From positions 1 through 64,000 of the forward strand of contig NZ_FCNZ02000022.1 of the NCBI RefSeq assembly GCF_001544495.1: a DNA stretch of 64,000 nucleotides. The letters are read 5' to 3'. Under the pieces are notes generated by a model, which saw only the letters and a list, made by a program, of their open reading frames with translations, was not told the DNA's origin and searched no databases. This DNA comes from Caballeronia telluris (GTDB taxonomy: Bacteria; Pseudomonadota; Gammaproteobacteria; Burkholderiales; Burkholderiaceae). This document shows, in pieces, positions 37,154 to 45,664 of the stretch (the stretch's first letter is position 1; each line of letters opens with the position of its first letter). A program made the position numbers and the translations under genes.

Positions 37154-38470
37154 CTACCGATTGACCATCCGCGCCGGCACGCTCAACACGAGCACCGCGC
37201 CAAGAATAAGAAACGCGGCGAGCATATACATCCCGCTCGAATTCGAGCCCGTGACCTGCTTGAGCCATCCCACGAGATACGGACTCAGAAAGCCAGCGAG
37301 ATTTCCGAGCGAATTGATCATCGCAATGCCAGCCGCGGCGCCCGTTCCTGCCAAAAACGCCGTCGGCAGACTCCAGAAGAGCGGCAGCGTCGTGAGAATG
37401 CCCATCGTCCCGAGCGTGAGGCCGAGCATCGCGAGCGCCGTGTTGTTCGCCCAGATCACCGACAACACCAGTCCGATCGAACCGATCACCGCCGGAATCG
37501 CGATGTGCCAGCGGCGCTCGCCGCGCTTGTCCGCGCTTCTCGCGACCAGCAGCATCCCGACCACCGCCGCGCCATACGGAATCGCCGAGAGCAGGCCGAT
37601 GCTCAGGGCATCCGTGACGCCGGTCGCCTTGATGATCGTCGGCAGCCAGAAGCTCACGCCGTAAAGCCCCATCACGAACGAAAAATAGATGAGGCTCATC
37701 ATCCATACACGCGGGCTCGACAGGATCTTGCCGATCGGCATGTCTTCCTTCTCGACGTTATCCGCCGCGATATTGCGTTCGAGCAGGTCGCGTTCCTCGG
37801 CCGTCAGCCACTTCGCCTTCGCGATACGATCATCGAGCAGCATCAGCACCATGATCCCGACGACGATCGACGGAATGCCCTCCAACAACAGCAGCCATTG
37901 CCAGCCGTGCCAGCCGTTCGCACCGTCGAAGCTCTTCATGATCCAGCCCGAGACTGGTCCGCCGATCAGCCCCGACAGCGCGATCGCGGTCATGAACAGC
38001 GTGGTCATGCGGCCGCGCCGATGCGCCGGATACCAGTACGTGAGGTACAGGATGATGCCGGGAAAGAATCCCGCTTCCGCGACGCCGAGCAAAAAGCGCA
38101 TGACATAGAACATCGTCGGCGTGGTGATGAACATCGTCAGCGCCGAGACGATGCCCCAGGTGATCATGATCCGCGCGATCCATACGCGCGCGCCGACCTT
38201 GTGCAGGATGACGTTGCTCGGAATCTCGAAGATGAAGTAGCCGAAGAAGAAAATGCCGGCGCCGAAGCCGTAGACAGCATCCGACAAACCGAGATCGGCG
38301 CTCATCTGCAGCTTCGCAAAGCCGACGTTCACGCGATCCAGATACGCCACCACATAACAGAGCAGAAGAAGCGGCGAAAGCCGCCACGCGACCTTGCGAT
38401 AGGTCGCTTCCTCGAAGGCGGAAGGCGCGCCTGCGCCGGGGCGATGCAGCGGCGGTGCGGTACTGGTCAT
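37154..38470 (-). CDS. MFS transporter, anion:cation symporter (ACS) type
   Basis: 438 residues from ATG 38470, with GAGGAGA upstream. About twelve membrane helices are visible. LCYVVAYLDRVNVGFAKLQM near residue 40 and GVAEAGFFPGIILYLTYWYP near 120 are ACS-family signatures found in transporters of sugar acids and aromatic acids. It lies in the same direction as an SDR and an aldehyde dehydrogenase, 151 bp after the SDR, so it probably imports the substrate those enzymes oxidise. Confidence 0.88.
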   Translation of the reverse strand: MTSTAPPLHRPGAGAPSAFEEATYRKVAWRLSPLLLLCYVVAYLDRVNVGFAKLQMSADLGLSDAVYGFGAGIFFFGYFIFEIPSNVILHKVGARVWIARIMITWGIVSALTMFITTPTMFYVMRFLLGVAEAGFFPGIILYLTYWYPAHRRGRMTTLFMTAIALSGLIGGPVSGWIMKSFDGANGWHGWQWLLLLEGIPSIVVGIMVLMLLDDRIAKAKWLTAEERDLLERNIAADNVEKEDMPIGKILSSPRVWMMSLIYFSFVMGLYGVSFWLPTIIKATGVTDALSIGLLSAIPYGAAVVGMLLVARSADKRGERRWHIAIPAVIGSIGLVLSVIWANNTALAMLGLTLGTMGILTTLPLFWSLPTAFLAGTGAAAGIAMINSLGNLAGFLSPYLVGWLKQVTGSNSSGMYMLAAFLILGAVLVLSVPARMVNR

Positions 38471-38621
38471 GGGTTGTCTCCTCGATTTTTTAGTAGAAAG
38501 CGCTTTGCAAGAAAACGCCCGATGCTGCTGGATTCTAGCCGCTCGGATGGGCGCCAAACAGCTGAATTCATTGGGGAAAACACGGATGCGCGGGCGCGCT
38601 GGCGCGCCCGCTTGTGCACGC

Positions 38622-39380
38622 TCAGACGCAGCGTCCGCCGTCCACTTCGAGACTCACGCCGGTGATGAACTCGGCGTCGTCGGAGGCGAGATAGAGCGCG
38701 GCGTTGGCGATGTCCTGCGGCGTCGAGAGGCGCCCGAGCGGAATCGTCGCGAGGAATTTCTGGCGGTTCGCGGGCGTGTCTTCCATGCCCATGAATTCGG
38801 ACAAGAGCCCCGTTTCACCCATCACCGGATTGATGCAGTTCACGCGGATGCGGTCCGGCCCGAGCTCGACGGCAAGCGCCTTGCTGGCGATGATCACCGC
38901 CGCCTTGCTGCCGTTGTACCAGACGAGGCCCGGACGCGGCCGCACGCCCGCCGTCGACGCGATGTTGATGAACGCGCCGCCGCCCTGGGCTCGAAAGTAC
39001 GGCACGAACTGCTCGACGCTCCAATAGAGGCTCTTCACGTTCACCGCGTAGACGCGGTCGAACTCGGCTTCGGTTACGTCCAGCACCGGCTTGTTCCGGT
39101 GCGTCGTGCCCGCGTTGTTCACGACGACCTGCACGCTGCCGAAGTCCTCGATGGCCGCATCGAAGAGCGTCTGCCAGTCCTCGTGCTTCGTGACGTCGCC
39201 CTGCACCGCGATCGCGCGCCCTCCCGCCAGCGCGATCTCGCTCGCGACGCGCTCGGCGCCGGGTCCGTTCAGATCGTTCACGACGACGTTCGCCCCTTCG
39301 CGCGCGAACGTCTTCGCGATGCCCTCGCCGAAACCCGAGCCCGCGCCCGTCACGATGGTCGTTTTGCCTTGCAGTCGCAT
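38622..39380 (-). CDS. Short-chain dehydrogenase/reductase
   Basis: 252 residues from ATG 39380, which has AAAAGGAGA upstream. The NAD(P) site TGAGSGFGEG is near residues 12-21, NNAGTTHR is near 90, and the catalytic Tyr and Lys lie in YNGSK near 156-160. The C-terminus DDAEFITGVSLEVDGG is typical. The substrate is not predictable; the neighbouring aldehyde dehydrogenase and MFS gene suggest oxidation of an imported sugar or alcohol. It follows the dehydrogenase gene by 25 bp. Confidence 0.9.
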   Translation of the reverse strand: MRLQGKTTIVTGAGSGFGEGIAKTFAREGANVVVNDLNGPGAERVASEIALAGGRAIAVQGDVTKHEDWQTLFDAAIEDFGSVQVVVNNAGTTHRNKPVLDVTEAEFDRVYAVNVKSLYWSVEQFVPYFRAQGGGAFINIASTAGVRPRPGLVWYNGSKAAVIIASKALAVELGPDRIRVNCINPVMGETGLLSEFMGMEDTPANRQKFLATIPLGRLSTPQDIANAALYLASDDAEFITGVSLEVDGGRCV

Positions 39381-39405
39381 GGTGTCTCCTTTTCTGCCGG
39401 CTCGA

Positions 39406-40845
39406 TCAGCCGTGTTTGATTGCAATCGTCTTCAGGACCGTGAAGCCGTAGAGCGCCTCGAAGCCTTTCTCGCGGCCGTGCCCGGAATGCTTCACGCCGC
39501 CGAACGGCAATTCGACGCCGCCGCCCGCGCCATAGTTGTTGATGAACACCTGTCCCGAGCGCACGCGGCGCGCAAGGCGCATCTGACGGCCGCCGTCGCG
39601 CGTCCAGATGCCGGCGACGAGGCCGTAGTTCGTATCGTTGGCGAGCCGCAATGCGTCGTCTTCGCTGTCGAACGGCAGTGCCGCGAGCACCGGGCCGAAC
39701 ACTTCCTCGCGCGCGAGACGGTGCGTCGGCGGGACATCGCGTAACAGCGTCGGCGCCTGATAGAAACCCGCTTCCGGCGCCTCGGCGACCACTTCGCCGT
39801 GCGCGGCCATCGCGATGCCGTCGTGCTGCGCGTCGGAGAGGAAATCCCACACGCGCTGCTGCTGCTTCGCGCTGATGAGCGGCCCGCAGTCGAGATCGAG
39901 CCTGCTCGGCCCGACCTTCAGCGCCGAAAAGGCCTCGGCGAGCCGCTCGACGAGCGGCTCGTAGGCGGCGCGCTCGATCAGCACGCGGCTGCCCGCCGAG
40001 CACGTCTGGCCGGCGTTCTGCACGATCGCCGCGACGAGCACGGGCAGCGCGGCGTCCATGTCGGCATCGGCGAAGACGATTTGCGGCGATTTCCCGCCGA
40101 GTTCCAGCGTCACGGGGACGTGGTTGTCGGCGGCCATTTTCGTGACGGCCGCGCCGGTCGCGGGCGAGCCGGTGAACGAGATGTGATCGATGCCCGGATG
40201 CCGCGCGAGCGCCGCGCCCGCCTCGTGGCCGTAGCCCGTCACGATGTTGAGCGCGCCTTCGGGCAGGCCCGCCTCGGCGGCCAGTTCGGCGACGCGCAAC
40301 AGCGACAGGCACGCGTCCTCGGCCGGTTTCACCACGCACGCGTTGCCCGCCGCGAGCGCCGCCGCGACGCTGCGCCCGAAAATCTGCAACGGATAGTTCC
40401 ACGGCACGATGTGGCCGGTCACGCCGTGCGGTTCGCGGATCGTCAGCACGGTGTAGCCGGTCTGGTAGGGCAGCGTTTCGCCGTGCAGCTTGTCGGCGGC
40501 GCCCGCGTAGAACTCGAAATAGCGTGCGATGCCCGCTGCGTCGGCGTGCGCCTGTTTGAGCGGCTTGCCGGTGTCGCGCGCTTCGAGCTGCGCGATCTCG
40601 TCCTGGCACGCGGCGATCAGCATCGACAGCCGCGCGAGGATGCGTCCGCGGTCCGCGGCGCTCGTGCGGCCCCAGGCGCCGTCGTAGGCGGCGCGCGCCG
40701 ATTGCACGGCGCGGTCGATGTCGGCGGCGTTGCCGCGCGCGAGTTGCGCGAACACCTGTCCGTCGGAGGGATCGACGACGGGAATCGTTTCGCCGACCGC
40801 CGGCGCGACCCAGCGGTTGCCGATGAAGTGCTTTGCTTCTTCCAT
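39406..40845 (-). CDS. NAD(P)-dependent aldehyde dehydrogenase
   Basis: 479 residues of the standard ALDH fold. VTLELGGKSPQIVF near residue 245 holds the general-base Glu. NAGQTCSAGSRV near 277-288 holds the catalytic Cys. FTGSPATGAAV near 223 is the cofactor loop. It oxidises an aldehyde to a carboxylate in the cytoplasm. It is first in an apparent operon with the SDR and MFS genes. The specific aldehyde is unknown. Confidence 0.92.
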   Translation of the reverse strand: MEEAKHFIGNRWVAPAVGETIPVVDPSDGQVFAQLARGNAADIDRAVQSARAAYDGAWGRTSAADRGRILARLSMLIAACQDEIAQLEARDTGKPLKQAHADAAGIARYFEFYAGAADKLHGETLPYQTGYTVLTIREPHGVTGHIVPWNYPLQIFGRSVAAALAAGNACVVKPAEDACLSLLRVAELAAEAGLPEGALNIVTGYGHEAGAALARHPGIDHISFTGSPATGAAVTKMAADNHVPVTLELGGKSPQIVFADADMDAALPVLVAAIVQNAGQTCSAGSRVLIERAAYEPLVERLAEAFSALKVGPSRLDLDCGPLISAKQQQRVWDFLSDAQHDGIAMAAHGEVVAEAPEAGFYQAPTLLRDVPPTHRLAREEVFGPVLAALPFDSEDDALRLANDTNYGLVAGIWTRDGGRQMRLARRVRSGQVFINNYGAGGGVELPFGGVKHSGHGREKGFEALYGFTVLKTIAIKHG

Positions 40846-40937
40846 GCGCTGTCTCCGTTATTTTGCGGTGTGTCCGTCGGACGCCGTCGGTCGATTATCG
40901 CGCCATCGGGCGCGTCCGAACCCAAATCCCGATTGGC

Positions 40938-40943
40938 TATAAT
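40938..40943 (+). promoter_or_regulatory. -10 element of the ppa promoter
   Basis: A perfect TATAAT lies 98 bp before the ppa ATG in otherwise GC-rich DNA. The -35 region near 40915 is weak (TCCGAA). A housekeeping sigma-70 promoter for ppa is the likely meaning. Confidence 0.6.
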
Positions 40944-41040
40944 GACGCATTCGCGCGTTTTCATTTCCAATGCGTCCCGTTCGCGCGTCGCGCGGTGCGC
41001 GTCACCGGCTTCAGAACCTCAACTTTCTCAGAGAGCGCTC

Positions 41041-41568
41041 ATGAGCTTCAACAACGTACCCCCGGGCAAGGACCTTCCGCACGATTTCAACGTCATCATT
41101 GAAATCCCCGCGCAAAGCGATCCGGTCAAATACGAAGCCGACAAGGACATGGGCCTGCTCGTCGTCGACCGTTTCATCGGCACCGGCATGCGCTATCCCG
41201 TCAACTACGGCTTCATTCCGCAGACGCTCTCCGGCGACGGCGATCCGGTCGACGTGCTCGTCATCACGCCGTTCCCGCTCCTGGCAGGCTCGGTCGTGCG
41301 CTCGCGCACGCTCGGCATGCTGCAGATGACGGACGAATCGGGCGTCGACGCGAAACTGATCGCCGTGCCGCACGACAAGATCTGCCCGATGACGGCGCAC
41401 ATGAAGTCCATCGACGACGTGCCCGAGTACCTGAAAGACCAGATCAAGCACTTCTTCGAACACTACAAGGCGCTCGAAAAGGGCAAGTGGGTGAAGGTCG
41501 AAGGCTGGGCGGACGCCGATGCCGCACTGAAGGAAATCACCGACGGCGTCGCGAACTACAAGAAGTAA
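41041..41568 (+). CDS. ppa: Inorganic pyrophosphatase
   Basis: 175 residues, the size of bacterial family I enzymes. It starts MSFNNVPPGKDLPHDFNVII. The metal signature DGDPVDVLVI lies near residues 66-75, and YPVNYGFIP near 52-60. It hydrolyses pyrophosphate in the cytoplasm, pulling biosynthetic reactions forward. The frame is open far upstream as shadow of the opposite aldehyde dehydrogenase gene. It is a single gene ending in a strong terminator. Confidence 0.97.
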   Translation: MSFNNVPPGKDLPHDFNVIIEIPAQSDPVKYEADKDMGLLVVDRFIGTGMRYPVNYGFIPQTLSGDGDPVDVLVITPFPLLAGSVVRSRTLGMLQMTDESGVDAKLIAVPHDKICPMTAHMKSIDDVPEYLKDQIKHFFEHYKALEKGKWVKVEGWADADAALKEITDGVANYKK

Positions 41569-41591
41569 GCGGTTCGTCGAGCGGTTCAAAG

Positions 41592-41634
41592 AGCCGCGCG
41601 TGCTCCGGGCAATCCGGGCACGCGCGGCTTTTTT
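41592..41634 (+). terminator. Rho-independent terminator after ppa
   Basis: A perfect 12-bp stem, AGCCGCGCGTGC (41592-41603) and its partner (41618-41629), has a 14-base loop and is followed by six T. It begins 24 bp after the ppa stop and also lies before the end of the convergent GIY-YIG gene. Confidence 0.92.
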
Positions 41635-41664
41635 GCGTTTGATGCGTCCGGTGCGTCCGACGCG

Positions 41665-41970
41665 CTAGGCGGATGTCTCCGGCGACGCGTCGGCTTCGCG
41701 CGCCGGCAGCACCGAGTCGAGCGTGCGCACGCCCGCCACCAGCGCGCGTTTTTCCATCGCGGAGAGCCGCTTGACCCAGTATTCCGCGCGCGACGCCTCC
41801 GAGCGCCCGGCCAGTTCGAACGACGCCAGCACGGCAAGCGGCTTTCTCGAGCGCGTATAGCGCGCGCCCTTGCCGCTCGAATGCTTTTCGAAGCGTGCGT
41901 TCACGTCGGTCGCGATGCCGGTGTAGATGCTGCCGTCGGCGCATTCGATCAGATAGAGAAACCACGGCAT
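41665..41970 (-). CDS. GIY-YIG nuclease-superfamily protein (UPF0213/YhbQ-like)
   Basis: 101 residues. YLIECADGSIYTGIATDVN forms the two-strand GIY-YIG core near residues 6-24. Arg26 in NARFEKH and Glu in the later helix complete the expected active-site pattern. KGARYTRSRKPL is typical of the YhbQ family, members of which have DNA or RNA cleavage activity in vitro. The role in the cell is not firmly known. It is a lone gene convergent with ppa. Confidence 0.87.
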   Translation of the reverse strand: MPWFLYLIECADGSIYTGIATDVNARFEKHSSGKGARYTRSRKPLAVLASFELAGRSEASRAEYWVKRLSAMEKRALVAGVRTLDSVLPAREADASPETSA

Positions 41971-42150
41971 GGCGAGCGGGACCGCGTTGAGTTGGCGGCA
42001 TTATCGCCGAGAGCACCGCTTTGGGGCGAGCCATCGCGCCGAAGCGGACGGCGCATTTTTTCGACTTGCGCGAGAATAGGCCCTTTCGCGGCGCGCTCCG
42101 TTCAATGAATCGACGGCGCCGCGCTTCGGATCACCCTGCGAGGACGCCTC

Positions 42151-43293
42151 TTGAATCGCGATGTCGAAATACATGTGGTCGATACGCTCGAAGGCGTGAG
42201 CGCCGACGACTGGAACCGCCTCGCCGGCGACAATCCGTTCGTGCGTCACGCATTCCTCTCAGCGCTGCAGGACACGCGCTGCGCGATTGCGCGCACCGGC
42301 TGGCGCGCGCAGCATCTGCTGCTCAAGCGCGGCGGGCAACTCGCCGGCGCGATGCCGCTCTATCTGAAATCGCATTCGCGCGGCGAGTATGTCTTCGATC
42401 ACGCCTGGGCCGACGCCTTCCAGCGCCACGGCATCCGCTACTACCCGAAGGCGCTGTCCGCGGTGCCGTTCTCGCCCGTCACCGGACCGCGCCTGATCGC
42501 GCCGAATCACGAGGACCGCGTGACGCTCGCGCGCGGTGCCATCGAATTGACGAAGCGTCTCGATCTTTCGTCGCTGCATGTGCTGTTTCCGCAGGCCGAG
42601 GACGTCGAAGCGCTGACGGAGGCCGGCTACATGCTGCGCGAAGGCGTGCAGTTCCACTGGGAGAACCTGCCCGGCGACGGCTACGAGAACTTCGCCGCCT
42701 TCCTCGCGACGATGAGCCACGACAAGCGCAAGAAGGTGAAGCAGGACCGCCGCCGCGTCGCCGATGCGGGCGTGACTTACACGTGGTTACGCGGCGCGCA
42801 GATCGACACCGCGGCGCTCGACTTCTTCTACGCGTGTTACGAGAACACCTACCGCGAGCACTGGAATCCGCCGTACCTGAGCCGCGAATTCTTCGCGCAG
42901 GTTCACGCGGCGGCGCCGGACAGCATGCTGCTCGTGATCGCGGAAGCGGACGGCGAGCGCCTCGCGTGCGCGCTCAACATGATTGGCGGCGACGTGATGT
43001 ACGGACGTTACTGGGGCACGCGCGAGTTCATCTCCGGGCTGCACTTCGAGACGTGCTACATGCAGGGCATCGAATATTGCATCGAGCACGGGCTCGCGCG
43101 CTTCGAGGGCGGCGCGCAGGGCGTGCACAAGATGTCGCGCGGCATGTTGCCGACGCCGACGTGGTCCGCGCACTGGATCGCCGACCGGCGTTTTGCCCAC
43201 GCGATCGGCGAATTTCTCGACGCCGAAACCGCCGCAATGGACCAGCACATCGAAGAACTGGAAGCGCATACGCCGTTCAGGAAGAAGACCTGA
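42151..43293 (+). CDS. GNAT/FemAB-like protein (DUF482-type)
   Basis: 380 residues from a TTG start at 42151, with GAGGA about 7 bp upstream; no suitable ATG lies in frame. Segments PFVRHAFLSALQ, HAWADAFQRHGIRYYPK and RGMLPTPTWSAHWI match a family often called peptidogalycan biosynthesis or DUF482, which has two acyl-CoA N-acyltransferase folds. The substrate is not established. It lies between the GIY-YIG gene (divergent) and nadE, 81 bp before the latter. Confidence 0.8.
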   Translation: MNRDVEIHVVDTLEGVSADDWNRLAGDNPFVRHAFLSALQDTRCAIARTGWRAQHLLLKRGGQLAGAMPLYLKSHSRGEYVFDHAWADAFQRHGIRYYPKALSAVPFSPVTGPRLIAPNHEDRVTLARGAIELTKRLDLSSLHVLFPQAEDVEALTEAGYMLREGVQFHWENLPGDGYENFAAFLATMSHDKRKKVKQDRRRVADAGVTYTWLRGAQIDTAALDFFYACYENTYREHWNPPYLSREFFAQVHAAAPDSMLLVIAEADGERLACALNMIGGDVMYGRYWGTREFISGLHFETCYMQGIEYCIEHGLARFEGGAQGVHKMSRGMLPTPTWSAHWIADRRFAHAIGEFLDAETAAMDQHIEELEAHTPFRKKT

Positions 43294-43320
43294 GGCACGC
43301 GCGAGGACGCAAAAGCCCCA

Positions 43321-43329
43321 TGCGATAAT
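43321..43329 (+). promoter_or_regulatory. Extended -10 promoter of nadE
   Basis: TGCGATAAT has the TGn extension followed by GATAAT, 45 bp before the nadE ATG. No good -35 is present, as is usual for extended -10 promoters. Confidence 0.5.
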
Positions 43330-43374
43330 CGTTTGCCTTCGAGCCCCGTTTCAGCGCTTCACACGACTCCCGAC

Positions 43375-45054
43375 ATGAAAACCCGAATTGCACTAGCCCA
43401 GATCAACGTCACGGTCGGCGATTTCGCCGGCAACGTCGCGAAAATCGTCGATGCCGCGCGCGCCGCGCATCGCGATGGTGCGAAGCTTCTGATCGCGCCC
43501 GAACTCGCGCTCTCGGGCTATCCGCCGGAAGACCTGCTGCTGCGTCCCGCGTTCTATCGCGCGAGCGCAGACGCGCTCGCTTCGCTCGCCGCGCAACTGA
43601 AGGCGTTCGCGGGCTTGCATGTGGTCGTCGGCCATCCGCATCGGGAGAACGACGGCGCGCCCGATCTGCCGATTGCGCGCGGCGTGCCGCCCGTCGATAC
43701 GTTCAACGCGGCGTCGCTCATTGTCGACGGGGACATCGTCGGGACCTATCTGAAGCAGGATCTGCCGAACGCCGAAGTCTTCGACGAGAAGCGCTACTTC
43801 GCCTCCGATCCCAAGCCGTTCGTCTTCGATCTCGACGGCGTGCGCTATGGCGTCGTGATCTGCGAGGACGCGTGGCACGCGTCGGCGGCGCAGCTCGCGA
43901 AGGCGGCGGGCGCTCAGGTGCTGCTGATCCCCAACGGTTCGCCGTTTCATCTCGACAAGGAGTCGGTGCGCTACGACATCCTGCGCGCGCGCATCCGCGA
44001 GACCGGCCTGCCGATGGTCTACGTGAACCTCGTGGGCGGTCAGGACGAACTGATCTTCGACGGCGGCTCGTTCGTGCTCGATGCGAACGGCGCACTCGTC
44101 GCGAAGATGCCGCAATTCGAGGAAGCCGTGGGCTATGTCGAATTCGACGGCACCACGCCGGTGCAGGGCACGATCGCCGCGGACCTGTCGGTCGAGGCGC
44201 AGGTGTATCGCGCGCTCGTCGTCGGCGTGCACGACTACATCGGCAAGAACGGCTTTCCGGGCGTGATCATCGGCTTGTCGGGCGGCGTGGATTCGGCGCT
44301 GGTGCTGGCCGTCGCGTGCGATGCGCTTGGGCCCGATCGCGTGCGCGCGGTGATGATGCCCTCGCGCTACACCGCCGACATCTCCACGACGGACGCGCGC
44401 GACATGGCCGAACGCGTCGGCGTGAAATACGACGAGATCGCGATCGCGCCGATGTTCGAGGCGTTCCGCGGCGCGCTCGCGACGGAGTTCGAAGGCCGCG
44501 CCGAAGACGCGACCGAGGAGAACATCCAGGCGCGCATCCGGGGCACGCTCCTGATGGCGCTCTCGAACAAGTTCGGCTCGCTCGTGCTCACGACGGGCAA
44601 CAAGAGCGAGATGGCGGTCGGCTACTGCACGCTCTACGGCGACATGGCGGGTGGTTTCGCGGTCATCAAGGACATCGCGAAGACGCTCGTGTACCGCGTC
44701 TGCCACTATCGCAACGGCACCGACGCATACGGCCGCCGCGACGTGATTCCGGAGCGCATCCTGACGCGCGCGCCGTCGGCGGAACTGCGCGAGAACCAGA
44801 CCGACCAGGACAGCCTGCCGCCCTACGAAGTGCTCGACGCGATCATGCGCATGTACATGGAAGAGGACCGTTCGCTCGCGGAGATCGTCGCCGCCGGCTA
44901 CGCGAGCGACGACGTGAAGCGCGTGACGCGGCTCATCAAGATCAACGAATACAAGCGCCGCCAGGCGCCTATCGGCATCCGCGTGACGCATCGCGCGTTC
45001 GGCCGCGACTGGCGTTATCCGATCACCTCGCGGTTTACCGAACCGCTGGCTTGA
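43375..45054 (+). CDS. nadE: Glutamine-dependent NAD+ synthetase
   Basis: 559 residues from ATG 43375. The N-terminal nitrilase-type glutaminase domain (1-260) has Glu in APELALSGYPPEDLL, Lys in NAEVFDEKRYF and Cys in VVICEDAWH. The C-terminal synthetase domain has the ATP loop GLSGGVDSALVLAV near residue 298 and LVLTTGNKSEMAVGYCTLYGD. It makes NAD from deamido-NAD, ATP and glutamine. glnB follows 75 bp downstream, probably in one transcript, an arrangement common in this group. Confidence 0.95.
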   Translation: MKTRIALAQINVTVGDFAGNVAKIVDAARAAHRDGAKLLIAPELALSGYPPEDLLLRPAFYRASADALASLAAQLKAFAGLHVVVGHPHRENDGAPDLPIARGVPPVDTFNAASLIVDGDIVGTYLKQDLPNAEVFDEKRYFASDPKPFVFDLDGVRYGVVICEDAWHASAAQLAKAAGAQVLLIPNGSPFHLDKESVRYDILRARIRETGLPMVYVNLVGGQDELIFDGGSFVLDANGALVAKMPQFEEAVGYVEFDGTTPVQGTIAADLSVEAQVYRALVVGVHDYIGKNGFPGVIIGLSGGVDSALVLAVACDALGPDRVRAVMMPSRYTADISTTDARDMAERVGVKYDEIAIAPMFEAFRGALATEFEGRAEDATEENIQARIRGTLLMALSNKFGSLVLTTGNKSEMAVGYCTLYGDMAGGFAVIKDIAKTLVYRVCHYRNGTDAYGRRDVIPERILTRAPSAELRENQTDQDSLPPYEVLDAIMRMYMEEDRSLAEIVAAGYASDDVKRVTRLIKINEYKRRQAPIGIRVTHRAFGRDWRYPITSRFTEPLA

Positions 45055-45129
45055 TCAAAGACGTCTAGAATCAATTGCATCTGTCCTGAGTTCCGACCAT
45101 CCGAAAGATTCACCGAAACGAGGCACGCC

Positions 45130-45468
45130 ATGAAACGTATCACCGCAGTCATCAAACCGTTCAAGCTCGACGAAGTCCGCGAAGCGCTGGCCGAGGTCGG
45201 CCTGACGGGTCTGACGGTCACGGAAGTGAAGGGCTTCGGCCGCCAGAAGGGGCATACCGAGCTGTATCGCGGCGCGGAATACGTCGTCGATTTCCTGCCG
45301 AAAGTGAAGATCGAAGTCGTGGTCGCGAATGACCAGACCGATCGTGTCATCGACGCGATCATCGGCGCCGCGCGCACCGGCAAGATCGGCGACGGCAAGA
45401 TTTTCGTCGCCGACGTCGAGCGCGTCATCCGCATCCGCACCGGCGAGGAGAACGAAGCGGCCGTCTGA
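45130..45468 (+). CDS. glnB: Nitrogen regulatory protein P-II
   Basis: 112 residues, exact P-II size. MKRITAVIKPFKLDEVREAL starts the protein. The T-loop has the uridylylated Tyr51 in ELYRGAEYVVDFLPK. The C-terminal signature TGKIGDGKIFV is complete. P-II trimers sense 2-oxoglutarate and ATP/ADP and control NtrB, GlnE and other targets. In this window it connects to the urt-ure block, whose sigma-54 promoter would depend on NtrC. GlnB rather than GlnK is assumed because no amtB is adjacent. Confidence 0.95.
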   Translation: MKRITAVIKPFKLDEVREALAEVGLTGLTVTEVKGFGRQKGHTELYRGAEYVVDFLPKVKIEVVVANDQTDRVIDAIIGAARTGKIGDGKIFVADVERVIRIRTGEENEAAV

Positions 45469-45664
45469 CGCCGTTCCTTTTTCTGTCCGCCTCATCGCCG
45501 GCCCGGCGCGTGCACCATTGCGGCGCGCGTCGCGAGCCGCGCATCATCCGGCGCCGTCGCGACGCGTGCCGACTCACTCCCGACGTTTTTTCGAACGACT
45601 GCGACCGGCACGGGTCCATGCGGTAACATCGCCGTCTCCGTATACTTTTTGTAAGGAATTGTGG

